From SVKR01 sp963649145 (lineage in GTDB: Bacteria > Bacillota > Clostridia > Oscillospirales > Oscillospiraceae), in contig CAVJGI010000018.1 in NCBI GenBank assembly GCA_963649145.1, positions 1 to 31,315 of the forward strand: a DNA stretch of 31,315 nucleotides. The letters run 5' to 3'. The translations under genes and the position numbers were made by a program. Positions within the stretch are counted from its first letter, which is position 1; each line of letters starts with the position of its first letter. The notes below the pieces were generated by a model, which searched no databases, was not told the origin of the DNA, and was given only the letters and a program-made list of their open reading frames with translations. Positions 6,495 through 13,854 of the stretch are shown one piece after another.

Positions 6495-6556
6495 GGGATC
6501 ATATTCTGTTAAGAGGAAACAAATAAAGATTTTGATGAAAGAAAGGGTAGAAAAAG

Positions 6557-6856
6557 ATGAAAAAGTTTATCTCCATCCTGTTGTGCTTCCTCCTCATTTT
6601 CGCAATCGCGGTCCCCACTTTTGCCGCGGCACGGGGGAGCTATTCCTACTATATGCTCTATACGGTCAATCTTCGCGACAGCTATGGAAATCTGACCGAT
6701 GTTCTGGTCGAAGAAAACGAAGGCGTTTTCCCCGGCTCTACGAAGGTCTTTTCCGACCTCGGCTCTACGGTGTATCGCTATATTCAGACGGCGCAGAGCC
6801 CGACTCGCAGGGGCTATGTGGTAGACGCCTACATTGGCTGTGATTATGTGACCTGA
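6557..6856 (+). CDS. Small secreted protein of unknown function
   Basis: 99 residues with a Sec signal peptide (MKKFISILLCFLLIFAIAVP, then TFAAA) cleaved near residue 24. The mature part of about 75 residues is rich in Tyr, Ser and beta-forming stretches (YSYYMLYTVNLRDSYGNLTD, GSTVYRYIQTAQSPTRRGYV) with one Cys near the end. No family is recognised. ATG 6557 follows a weak GAAAGGG site, while a stronger site upstream serves a three-codon frame. It is expressed from palindromic promoter copy 2, like the genes at 4537 and 5011 behind copy 1, and is closed by a terminator at 6869-6897. Confidence 0.7.
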   Translation: MKKFISILLCFLLIFAIAVPTFAAARGSYSYYMLYTVNLRDSYGNLTDVLVEENEGVFPGSTKVFSDLGSTVYRYIQTAQSPTRRGYVVDAYIGCDYVT

Positions 6857-6868
6857 AACAAAATGTAA

Positions 6869-6897
6869 GGGTGCGGCGAGCATCGCCGCACCCTTTT
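6869..6897 (+). terminator. Intrinsic terminator after the secreted protein gene
   Basis: An 11-bp stem (6869-6879 with 6883-6893), three-base loop, then TTTT. No clear promoter is visible between here and the lipoprotein at 6927, so that gene may depend on read-through. Confidence 0.75.
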
Positions 6898-6926
6898 CGA
6901 GATTTCAGGCCGGGGAGGTTATCTTT

Positions 6927-9134
6927 ATGAAAAAACTGCTCACACTCACCCTCGCGCTCGCGCTGCTGCTGAGCGCCTGCGGGGTGCCGAGCGCGCCCGC
7001 GGAGACGCCGGAGGCGACGGCTGCGTCCACGGTGGTGCGGACCGAGGTGGTCTACCCGCTTCCCGCTCCGGCGGAGCTGGTCGGGGTCGCGCGCGTCGGG
7101 GACACGCTGCTGCTCGGCGGGGAGAGCGGCGGCGCGCCGGTGCTGGGGATGGCGGAGTGGTCGCTTGGCGCAGAGGGGCTCACGCTCGGCGAGACGCGGC
7201 TGCTGACGCTGCCTGCACCGGAGGCGGCGGACGAGGCGCGGCTCTGGGGTGTCGCCGCCGGGGAGGACTGTTTCTATGTCCTGACCGGTGAGGAGCCCGC
7301 CTCGCGGCTGAACGCCTCGCGCGAGATCGTGCGCAATGAGGACTATCAGGGACGCTACTGCGTGCTGAAATATGCGGCGGACGGTGCGCTGCTTGGGCAG
7401 ATGACGCTGCGGGACTGGTCCGCCGGGGAAATGCTCGGCATTGCCGCGGGTCCGGACGGCGAGCTGCTGCTTTACGCCTGCCAGACCGCGGCGCTGCTGC
7501 ACTGGCGCGACGGCGAGGCAGAGGACGCGCAGTATCTGGACGCGGCGCTCGCCGCGCTCGGCGCGGACGCGGGCTTTCTCTCCGCCGCACGCGCCGGAGA
7601 CTGCTGGTGCGCCGCGGTGCAGTGGGTGGACGGCAGGCTGCACACGGGACTTTTTACCCTCGCCGTCGGCGCGTTTTCGCCGCTGGAGCTGGAGCCCATT
7701 GCGGACGGCTTCGACGTCAGCACGGTCCTGAGCGCGAGCTGGTCGCCGTCGCAGGGGCTCGCGGGCGAGTATCTCGTGAACGACGGCGAGGGCTTTTACG
7801 CCGTCGACCCCGCAACCGGCGCGGGCGAGCGGCTGCTGCTCTGGAACGCGGACGGGGCTGCGATCGGCTCCGATTGCGGCGGCGTCTGCCGTCTCGGAGA
7901 GCGCGCCGCGGTCTACACCCTCGCGGGCGACGCGGGGCTCCATGTGCTCTATGAAGCGGACGCCGCCGCCGCGCGGACGGTGCGCGTCGCGGTTTTTGAC
8001 GACAGCAGCCGCTTCCGCGAATATGAAGCGCGCTGCGCCGCGCTCTCCGGCGACTGGGTCTACCGTTGCGAGTTTTACGATTTTTCCCAGCGCGAGCTGC
8101 TGCTCACAAAGCTCGCGAGCGGCGCGGACGCGCCGGACCTGCTGCTGTTCCCGAACCCGCAGAACATCGGGCTGCGGGACATGGAGGGCTATTACATCCC
8201 GACGGACTCGGCGCTTTTCGACGACCTTCTTCCTTATCTGGACGCCGACCCCGCGCTCTCGCGGGAGAGCTTTCTGCCGGGGCTGCTGGACGCCGTCGCC
8301 GTGAACGGGCGGCTGACCCAGCTCTGGTCCTCGGTCTGCGTCCAGACCATTTTGGCGCGCGAGGCGGACGTCCCCGCGGCGGGGCTCGGCGCGGCGGACT
8401 GCCTGCGCGCCGTGGCGGAGAGCGAGCGGTATCAGGCGGTGTTTGAGTACCCCATCGGGCGCGAGCTGCTGCTGGCGCTGACCTCCGCCGTGGCGGTCAG
8501 CGAGTATGCCGACCGGGAGACCGCCTCCGCCCGCTTCGATGACGGCGGCTTCGCCGCGCTGCTGGACTGGATCGCCGCCGCGGGCAGCGACGCGCCCTAC
8601 GGACAGGATGTCTATCCCTCGCTGCCGTGGCATCTGGAGGATTCGCTGCTGAAATGTCTGACGCTGCGCGACGTCGGCGGCGCGGCGGCTTACCGCGAGC
8701 GCTTCGGCGAGCCTTACGCCTTTGTCGGCTACCCCGTCGGCGCGCAGAGCGAGAGCTATTATGTCAGCGCGGGCGAGTGTATGGCGATCCCCGCCGCGGG
8801 GCGCTGCAAGGACGGGGCTTGGGCTTATATCTCCGGCAGTCTCTCGCTCGCGGAGCAGCTCCGCGCCGCGGAGGAGGGCACGGCGGAGGGACTTCCGGTG
8901 AACGCCGAGGCGCTCAGCCGGCTCTCCGCCGCTCTCGCGCCGGAGGACGCGGAGAAGCTGAACGCCCTGCTCGCGGGCATCCGCACCGCCCTCAACTACG
9001 CCGACGAGCCCCTCCGCCAGATCATCCTCACCGGCGCCCAGAGCTACCTCTCCGGCGACAAGACTGCTGAGGAATCCGCGGCACTGGTGCAGTCGCGCGC
9101 GAGCGTGTATATGGCGGAGAAATATGGGGCGTAG
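6927..9134 (+). CDS. Large lipoprotein: propeller-like N-terminal region plus solute-binding-like domain
   Basis: 735 residues. Lipobox LLLSACG with Cys18 predicts attachment to the outer face of the membrane. Residues 25-350 contain repeated short beta stretches ending in GD or DG turns, resembling a beta-propeller sensor. From about residue 350 (TVRVAVFDDSSRFREYEARC) the protein resembles family 1 extracellular solute-binding proteins, with DLLLFPNPQN and a C-terminal YLSGDKTAEESAALVQSRAS. It is the intact paralogue of the broken gene at 2227-4332; both ends are nearly identical at DNA level. The start follows GGGGAGGT. No permease or ATPase genes are adjacent, so a sensor or orphan receptor role is as likely as import. 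Confidence 0.75.
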   Translation: MKKLLTLTLALALLLSACGVPSAPAETPEATAASTVVRTEVVYPLPAPAELVGVARVGDTLLLGGESGGAPVLGMAEWSLGAEGLTLGETRLLTLPAPEAADEARLWGVAAGEDCFYVLTGEEPASRLNASREIVRNEDYQGRYCVLKYAADGALLGQMTLRDWSAGEMLGIAAGPDGELLLYACQTAALLHWRDGEAEDAQYLDAALAALGADAGFLSAARAGDCWCAAVQWVDGRLHTGLFTLAVGAFSPLELEPIADGFDVSTVLSASWSPSQGLAGEYLVNDGEGFYAVDPATGAGERLLLWNADGAAIGSDCGGVCRLGERAAVYTLAGDAGLHVLYEADAAAARTVRVAVFDDSSRFREYEARCAALSGDWVYRCEFYDFSQRELLLTKLASGADAPDLLLFPNPQNIGLRDMEGYYIPTDSALFDDLLPYLDADPALSRESFLPGLLDAVAVNGRLTQLWSSVCVQTILAREADVPAAGLGAADCLRAVAESERYQAVFEYPIGRELLLALTSAVAVSEYADRETASARFDDGGFAALLDWIAAAGSDAPYGQDVYPSLPWHLEDSLLKCLTLRDVGGAAAYRERFGEPYAFVGYPVGAQSESYYVSAGECMAIPAAGRCKDGAWAYISGSLSLAEQLRAAEEGTAEGLPVNAEALSRLSAALAPEDAEKLNALLAGIRTALNYADEPLRQIILTGAQSYLSGDKTAEESAALVQSRASVYMAEKYGA

Positions 9135-9203
9135 AGGGGCAAAAGTCTCCGTCGATGCGCGGGATTTCAAAGCAAAGCATGAAAATTCGTCACTATGCCC
9201 TGA

Positions 9204-9251
9204 AAATTTGCGCGATTTGCTATGGTCAAGCGCGGAAGCTTATGGTATAAT
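9204..9251 (+). promoter_or_regulatory. Diverged third copy of the palindrome-arm promoter
   Basis: Positions 9204-9228 match the right arm of the 4406-4453 palindrome over AAATTTGCGCGAT, then with a few changes through TGGTCA (9223-9228), which acts as -35. TATAAT (9246-9251) follows after 17 bp. The left arm is largely lost; a trace of it lies near 9163-9178. It precedes the lipoprotein at 9321. Confidence 0.55.
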
Positions 9252-9320
9252 GATGAATAATCGGCGGGATTTTCCGCCGGGAAGAGACACCGGAACGAGA
9301 GAAAGAAAGGAGCCTTTGCT

Positions 9321-10088
9321 ATGAAAAACCGAAGCCTGATCGCGCTGCTGCTGCTTTTTGCGCTGCTGCTGACCGGCTGCGCGGGCGGGAGCCCGGCGGA
9401 GACGGAAGAGCCCTCTGCGCCGCCGCAGCAGACGGAAACGCCGGAGCCGGCGCAGACCCCGGAGCCGACCGGGACGCCGGAGCCGACGGAGGAGCTCCCC
9501 GCCACGCCGAGCGACCTGTTCACCCCGCCAGTGCGCCAGACGGAGATACCCGAACCGACGCCGACGCCGGAGGAGCTGGGCCCCGGCATCAAGACTTACA
9601 CCGGCTACAACACGGGCAGCCGCTTCGCCGAGGGCGACCTCGTCGTCGCGACAGCCACGGGCTATATTTTCCCCTACGTGCTCTTCGAGTGGGGCAATCT
9701 CGGCAATAACGGGCTTTTCCGCGTGGACACCGTGTTCCGCTTCACCCTCACGGACGGCACGGAGGAAAACTGGCTGCTGCTCTCGCTCTGCAACGGCTCG
9801 GACCTCGGCGAATACACCCTTTACACGAAGCTGCATCAGATCTGGCTCCGCGAGGCGGACGCCGTCGCCTATACGGAGGAGTCGAAGAGTCTGGTCCGCT
9901 GGCCCGTCTGGGTGGAGGATGGCGCGCGCGACGTGAACGGTATTACCATCGATAGGAGAAACGCTTTTGTAATCAGAGATGAATATGAAGACCCCGATCT
10001 CGGCGAGCTGGTCAAGATTTCCACGATCGGCGGCACGTCCTACTGGGTCAGCCGCAAGGCGCTCGTTTACTACGACATCGAGGGCTGA
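9321..10088 (+). CDS. Lipoprotein with Pro/Thr/Glu-rich linker, function unknown
   Basis: 255 residues. Lipobox LLLTGCAGG gives acylated Cys20. Residues 22-95 are a low-complexity spacer of PEP and PTE units (TPEPAQTPEPTGTPEPTEEL), typical of surface lipoproteins reaching through the wall. Residues 95-255 form a folded, beta-rich domain (GIKTYTGYNTGSRFAEGDLV, VDTVFRFTLTDGTEENWLLL) with no family I can name. ATG 9321 follows AAAGGAGCC. It has its own promoter, whose upstream part resembles the palindromic promoters at 4406 and 6381, and a small GC hairpin (about 9261-9281) in its leader. It ends at a strong terminator. Confidence 0.75.
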   Translation: MKNRSLIALLLLFALLLTGCAGGSPAETEEPSAPPQQTETPEPAQTPEPTGTPEPTEELPATPSDLFTPPVRQTEIPEPTPTPEELGPGIKTYTGYNTGSRFAEGDLVVATATGYIFPYVLFEWGNLGNNGLFRVDTVFRFTLTDGTEENWLLLSLCNGSDLGEYTLYTKLHQIWLREADAVAYTEESKSLVRWPVWVEDGARDVNGITIDRRNAFVIRDEYEDPDLGELVKISTIGGTSYWVSRKALVYYDIEG

Positions 10089-10102
10089 AAATGAAAACAG
10101 GA

Positions 10103-10135
10103 GAGACCGCCCCGCGTGGGCGGTCTCTTTTTTTT
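10103..10135 (+). terminator. Strong intrinsic terminator
   Basis: A perfect 10-bp stem GAGACCGCCC (10103-10112) with GGGCGGTCTC (10118-10127), five-base loop and eight T residues. It closes the surface-protein island. Confidence 0.92.
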
Positions 10136-10160
10136 GCTTTCGCGCCGCGAAAACCAAGCC

Positions 10161-10190
10161 TTGCGCTTTTGCCTGCGGGTTTGCTATAAT
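10161..10190 (+). promoter_or_regulatory. Promoter of the structured leader and addBA
   Basis: TTGCGC (10161-10166), 18-bp spacer, TATAAT (10185-10190) with an extended -10 TG. Transcription would start near 10197, exactly where the long outer stem of the structured element begins. Confidence 0.68.
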
Positions 10191-10195
10191 AATAT

Positions 10196-10470
10196 ACCAT
10201 CGGTTGACAAGGGCACGCGCGGTTTTGGCGATCCCGGCGGCGTTCATGCTGCGTCATCAGCCTTGGAAATACGAAAAGTATTCCCTGCGGCTGATTCCTT
10301 GCCTGAGCACCGCCGGGAACGCCAAAACTGCTTCGCACCTGTCAGCGCTGGATTTTCGCGTGATTTTCGGCTTTTGAGGCGCAGGCGGGCTGTCGCCCGT
10401 CAAGCCGAAAAGGGCGAAAAGCACCGGAAAGACGCGCTGTCAGGCGCGCGTGCTCTTGTTAACCGATGGT
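10196..10470 (+). ncRNA. 275-nt three-way-junction RNA element upstream of addB
   Basis: Three helices tile the region almost without gaps. P1: 10196-10221 with 10445-10470, 26 pairs, whose two imperfections are both G-U on the plus strand. P2: 10222-10240 with 10310-10328, 18 of 19 paired, capped by a stem 10256-10262 with 10289-10295 and an inner stem at 10265-10272 with 10278-10284. P3: 10338-10348 with 10434-10444, continued by 10353-10359 with 10414-10420, 10364-10373 with 10402-10411, and 10386-10390 with 10395-10399. No protein is encoded with a credible ribosome site. It could be a leader RNA of addBA, a processed small RNA, or a fold-back MITE flanked by TA. I do not recognise it as 6S, SRP, tmRNA or RNase P. 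Confidence 0.6.
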
Positions 10471-10500
10471 AATGTAATGAGAAACGAAAGGACGAATGCG

Positions 10501-13500
10501 ATGCTGACTTTGATCCTTGGGCGGGCGAAAACGGGCAAGACCGCGGATATGATGGAGCGCATCCGGGCGCGGGCGGCGCGGGGCGTCGGCGGGGCGGTGG
10601 TGCTCGTGCCGGAGCAGTACAGCCACGAGGCGGAGACCGAGCTGCTCGCCGTCTGCGGCGACAGCGCGAGCTTATACGCCGAGGTCCTCTCCTTCACGCG
10701 GCTCGCCGCGCGGGTGGAGGGCGAGCACGGCGGCGCGAGATGCGCGGCGCTCAGCCGGGGCGGGCGGCTGCTCTGTCTCGTCCGCGCGCTGGGCGACGTG
10801 GGCTCCCGGCTCGCCGTTTACGGCGCGGCGCGGCGGCAGGCGCCGCTTCAGCAGGAGCTGCTGCGCGCCATCGACGAGTTCAAGACCTGCCGCATCAGCC
10901 CGGATGCGCTGCGCGAATACGCCGAGGGCGCGCATGGCGAGCTCGATGCGCCGGGCACGGACGCGCTGCGCCAGAAGCTCGGCGACCTCGCGCTCATCTA
11001 TGACGCTTACCAGACCTATGCCGACCGCAGCGGGCTCGACCCGATGGACCGCCTGACCCACCTCGCGGAGCGCATCGGGGAGAGCGCTTACGCCCGCTGC
11101 GCGTTTTTCGTGGACGGCTTCACGGATTTCACGGCGCAGGAGCTCGCCGTGCTCGGTGCGCTGCTGCGCGCGGGCGCGGAGGTGCGCGTCTGCCTGACGG
11201 CGGAGGGGCTTTCCGAGGGGCACGAAATTTTTGAGCCGAGCCGCCGCGCGGCGCTGCGTCTCACGGCGCTCGCCGCGGAATGCGGCGCGGAGTGGGGCGT
11301 CGAGCGCTTTTCCGGCGCGGCGCGCAGCGGACCGATGGCGGACGTGGAGCGCGAGGCGTTTTCCTTCGCCGAGGCGCACTGCGAGCCGGCGGGCGCGCTC
11401 GCGCTCGTCTGCGCGCCGGACACCGTGGCGGAGTGCGAGTGGGCGGCGGCGCGCTGCCTCGAGCTCGTGCGCACCACGGGCTGCCGCTGGCGCGACATCG
11501 CGGTCACGGCGCGCTCATTCGAGGCTTACCGCGGCGCGATGGAGAGCGTTTTTGCCCACTACGGCGTCCCGCTCTATACGGCGAAGCGCAGCGCGCTGCT
11601 GCAAAAGCCGCTGCCCGCGCTCGTCGCCGCGGCTTACGACACCGTGACCGGCGGCTGGGACTACGAGGACGTGTTCGCGTACCTGAAAACCGGGCTCGCG
11701 GGGCTCAGCCGCGCGGAATGCGACACGCTGGAAAACTATGTCTTCCTCTGGAGCCTCCGCGGTGCGGACTGGACGAGGAACGAGGACTGGGTGCAGCACC
11801 CGGCGGGCTTCGGCAGGGAGTTTACGGACGAAGACCGCGCGCTGCTCGCGGAAATAAACGCCCTGCGCCGCCGCGCGAGCGCGCCGCTGCTGCTGCTTGC
11901 CGAGCGCGGCGGGGCGGCGAAAACGGGCGGCGCGCAGGCGCGCTCGCTCGCGGACTTTTTCGCGGCGCTGGAGCTGCCGCGGCTCCTCACGGAGCGCGCC
12001 GCGGAGCTGCGTGCGCTGGGGCAGGCGCAGACGGCGGCGGAATACGCCCAGCTCTGGGACATCGTCTGCGACGCGCTCACGCAGTGCGGCGAGGTGCTGC
12101 GCGATACGGAGACGGATCTGGAGAGCTTCGGCAAGCTCTTTACGACCGTGCTGAGCTCTTACGACGTCGGCACGATCCCGCTCTCGCTCGACCGCGTGAG
12201 CGCGGGCGACTTTGACCGCATGCGCCGGCGGCATATCCGCCACCTCATCATGCTCGGCTGCGACAGCGCGAGCGTTCCCGCCGCCGCGCCGGGGACCGGC
12301 ATTTTGTCCGACGCGGACCGCGAGGCGCTCGCCGCCGCGGGGCTGGACGTCGGCTCCGCCGCGGGGGAGCGCTTGGACCGCGAGTTCGCACTGCTCTATA
12401 ACTGCCTGACGCTGCCGTCGGACACGCTGGCGATCAGCTGGTGCGCCCTCGGCGCGGAGGGCGCGAAGGCGTCGCCCGCCTTCGCCGTCGAGCGGCTGCG
12501 GAAGGTCTTCAGTTTCCCCGTGGAGACCGCGGACAGCGCCCGCTGCCGCGAGAGCGCGCCGGGACCGGCGTTTGAGCTCGCTGCCGCGGCGTCGCGCCCG
12601 TTCCATCCGGAGAGCGCGGAGGCGGCGCGGCAGTGGTTTGTTGACCGCGGCGCGGGCTCAGCGCTCGCGAAGCTGGACGCCGCGGCGACGCTCACCCGCG
12701 GGCGGCTCAGCCGCAGCGCGGTGCGCGCGCTCTACGGCGAAAAGCTGACGCTCTCGGCATCGCGTATCGACAATTTCTCCGGCTGCCCCTTCTCCTATTT
12801 CCTGCAATACGGGCTGAAAGCGAAGCCGCGCCAGCCGGCGGAGTTCGCCCCGCCGGAGATGGGCACCTTTATGCACTTCGTGCTGGAGGGCTGCGCGCGC
12901 TCTATCGCTGCGGAGGGCGGCTTCGCCTCCGTCTCGCCGGAGCGCGTGGAGGCACTCTGCGACGAATATGTGGCGCGCTATGTCCACGAGAAGCTGAACG
13001 ATTTCCGCCAGAAATCGCCGCGCTTCATTTACCTCTTCCGGCGGCTCACCGGCTCGGTGCGCGCCGTCGTGACGGATATGGCGGCGGAGCTCGCGAAAAG
13101 CGACTTCCAGCCGCTCGACTTTGAGCTGAACTTCGGCGACCGTGAAGCGTTCCCGCCCATCGCGCTCGGCGAGGGGGAGGACTCCCTCGTGCTGACCGGC
13201 ATCGCCGACCGCGTGGACGGCTGGGTCCATGACGGCAGGCTCTACCTGCGCGTCGTGGACTACAAGACCGGCAAAAAGAGCTTTTCACTCTCGGACGTCT
13301 GGTACGGGCTCGGCTTGCAGATGCTGCTCTATCTCTTCGCGCTCGAACGCTCCGGTGCATCGCGCTACGGGATGGAGATCGTGCCCGCGGGCGTGCTCTA
13401 TGTCCCGGCGCGGGACGTGCTCGTCAGCGCCCCGGCGGAGCTCACGGCGGAGCAGATCTTGGCGGAAAAGGCGAAGGCGCGCCGCCGCAGCGGACTGCTC

Positions 13501-13854
13501 CTCGGCGAGAGCGCGGTTCTGGACGCAATGGAGCATGGCGAGCTGCAATACCTGCCCGTCAGCTTCAAGGACGGGACCTATTCCGGCGACGCGCTGGCGT
13601 CCGCCGAGCGTCTCGGCGCGCTGGGGCGGCATATCGACGCCACGCTCCGCGCCCTCGCGCGGGAGCTGCGCGGCGGCTCCGTGGCAGCCGACCCGTGGTT
13701 CCGCAGCCAGACGGAAAACGCTTGCCGCTTCTGCGATTACGCGGCGGCGTGCCACTTCGACGAATCGCAGGACAGCATGCGCTACATAGAAACGATGAAG
13801 CCCGGCGAGGTCTGGGACAGGATCGAAAAGGAGGCGGCGGACCATGGCGTTTGA
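10501..13854 (+). CDS. addB: ATP-dependent helicase/nuclease subunit AddB
   Basis: 1117 residues, the usual AddB length. A Walker A motif lies at the N-terminus (GRAKTGKT, residues 7-14), followed by a degenerate helicase core. The C-terminal nuclease has GIADRVDGW and RVVDYKTGKKSF. The iron-sulfur staple cysteines are all present: Cys762 (FSGCPFSYFLQYG) and Cys1075, Cys1078, Cys1084 (ENACRFCDYAAACHF). With AddA it processes double-strand breaks for RecA loading and is thought to hold the Chi-recognition site. The start is ATG 10501 after AAAGGA; a longer in-frame version would begin inside the structured leader. The 3' end overlaps addA by 11 bp, implying translational coupling. Confidence 0.95.
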   Translation: MLTLILGRAKTGKTADMMERIRARAARGVGGAVVLVPEQYSHEAETELLAVCGDSASLYAEVLSFTRLAARVEGEHGGARCAALSRGGRLLCLVRALGDVGSRLAVYGAARRQAPLQQELLRAIDEFKTCRISPDALREYAEGAHGELDAPGTDALRQKLGDLALIYDAYQTYADRSGLDPMDRLTHLAERIGESAYARCAFFVDGFTDFTAQELAVLGALLRAGAEVRVCLTAEGLSEGHEIFEPSRRAALRLTALAAECGAEWGVERFSGAARSGPMADVEREAFSFAEAHCEPAGALALVCAPDTVAECEWAAARCLELVRTTGCRWRDIAVTARSFEAYRGAMESVFAHYGVPLYTAKRSALLQKPLPALVAAAYDTVTGGWDYEDVFAYLKTGLAGLSRAECDTLENYVFLWSLRGADWTRNEDWVQHPAGFGREFTDEDRALLAEINALRRRASAPLLLLAERGGAAKTGGAQARSLADFFAALELPRLLTERAAELRALGQAQTAAEYAQLWDIVCDALTQCGEVLRDTETDLESFGKLFTTVLSSYDVGTIPLSLDRVSAGDFDRMRRRHIRHLIMLGCDSASVPAAAPGTGILSDADREALAAAGLDVGSAAGERLDREFALLYNCLTLPSDTLAISWCALGAEGAKASPAFAVERLRKVFSFPVETADSARCRESAPGPAFELAAAASRPFHPESAEAARQWFVDRGAGSALAKLDAAATLTRGRLSRSAVRALYGEKLTLSASRIDNFSGCPFSYFLQYGLKAKPRQPAEFAPPEMGTFMHFVLEGCARSIAAEGGFASVSPERVEALCDEYVARYVHEKLNDFRQKSPRFIYLFRRLTGSVRAVVTDMAAELAKSDFQPLDFELNFGDREAFPPIALGEGEDSLVLTGIADRVDGWVHDGRLYLRVVDYKTGKKSFSLSDVWYGLGLQMLLYLFALERSGASRYGMEIVPAGVLYVPARDVLVSAPAELTAEQILAEKAKARRRSGLLLGESAVLDAMEHGELQYLPVSFKDGTYSGDALASAERLGALGRHIDATLRALARELRGGSVAADPWFRSQTENACRFCDYAAACHFDESQDSMRYIETMKPGEVWDRIEKEAADHGV

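Noticed and set aside
6765..9170. An 801-codon open frame on the minus strand opposite the lipoprotein
   Set aside because: It is arginine-rich and low in complexity, has no ribosome site or domains, and arises from GC-rich codon bias of the real plus-strand gene with its lipobox and family motifs.
10196..10470. 6S RNA, SRP RNA or RNase P RNA
   Set aside because: The region has a three-way junction rather than the single rod with central bubble of 6S, lacks the conserved SRP S-domain loop, and lacks the conserved RNase P core sequences.
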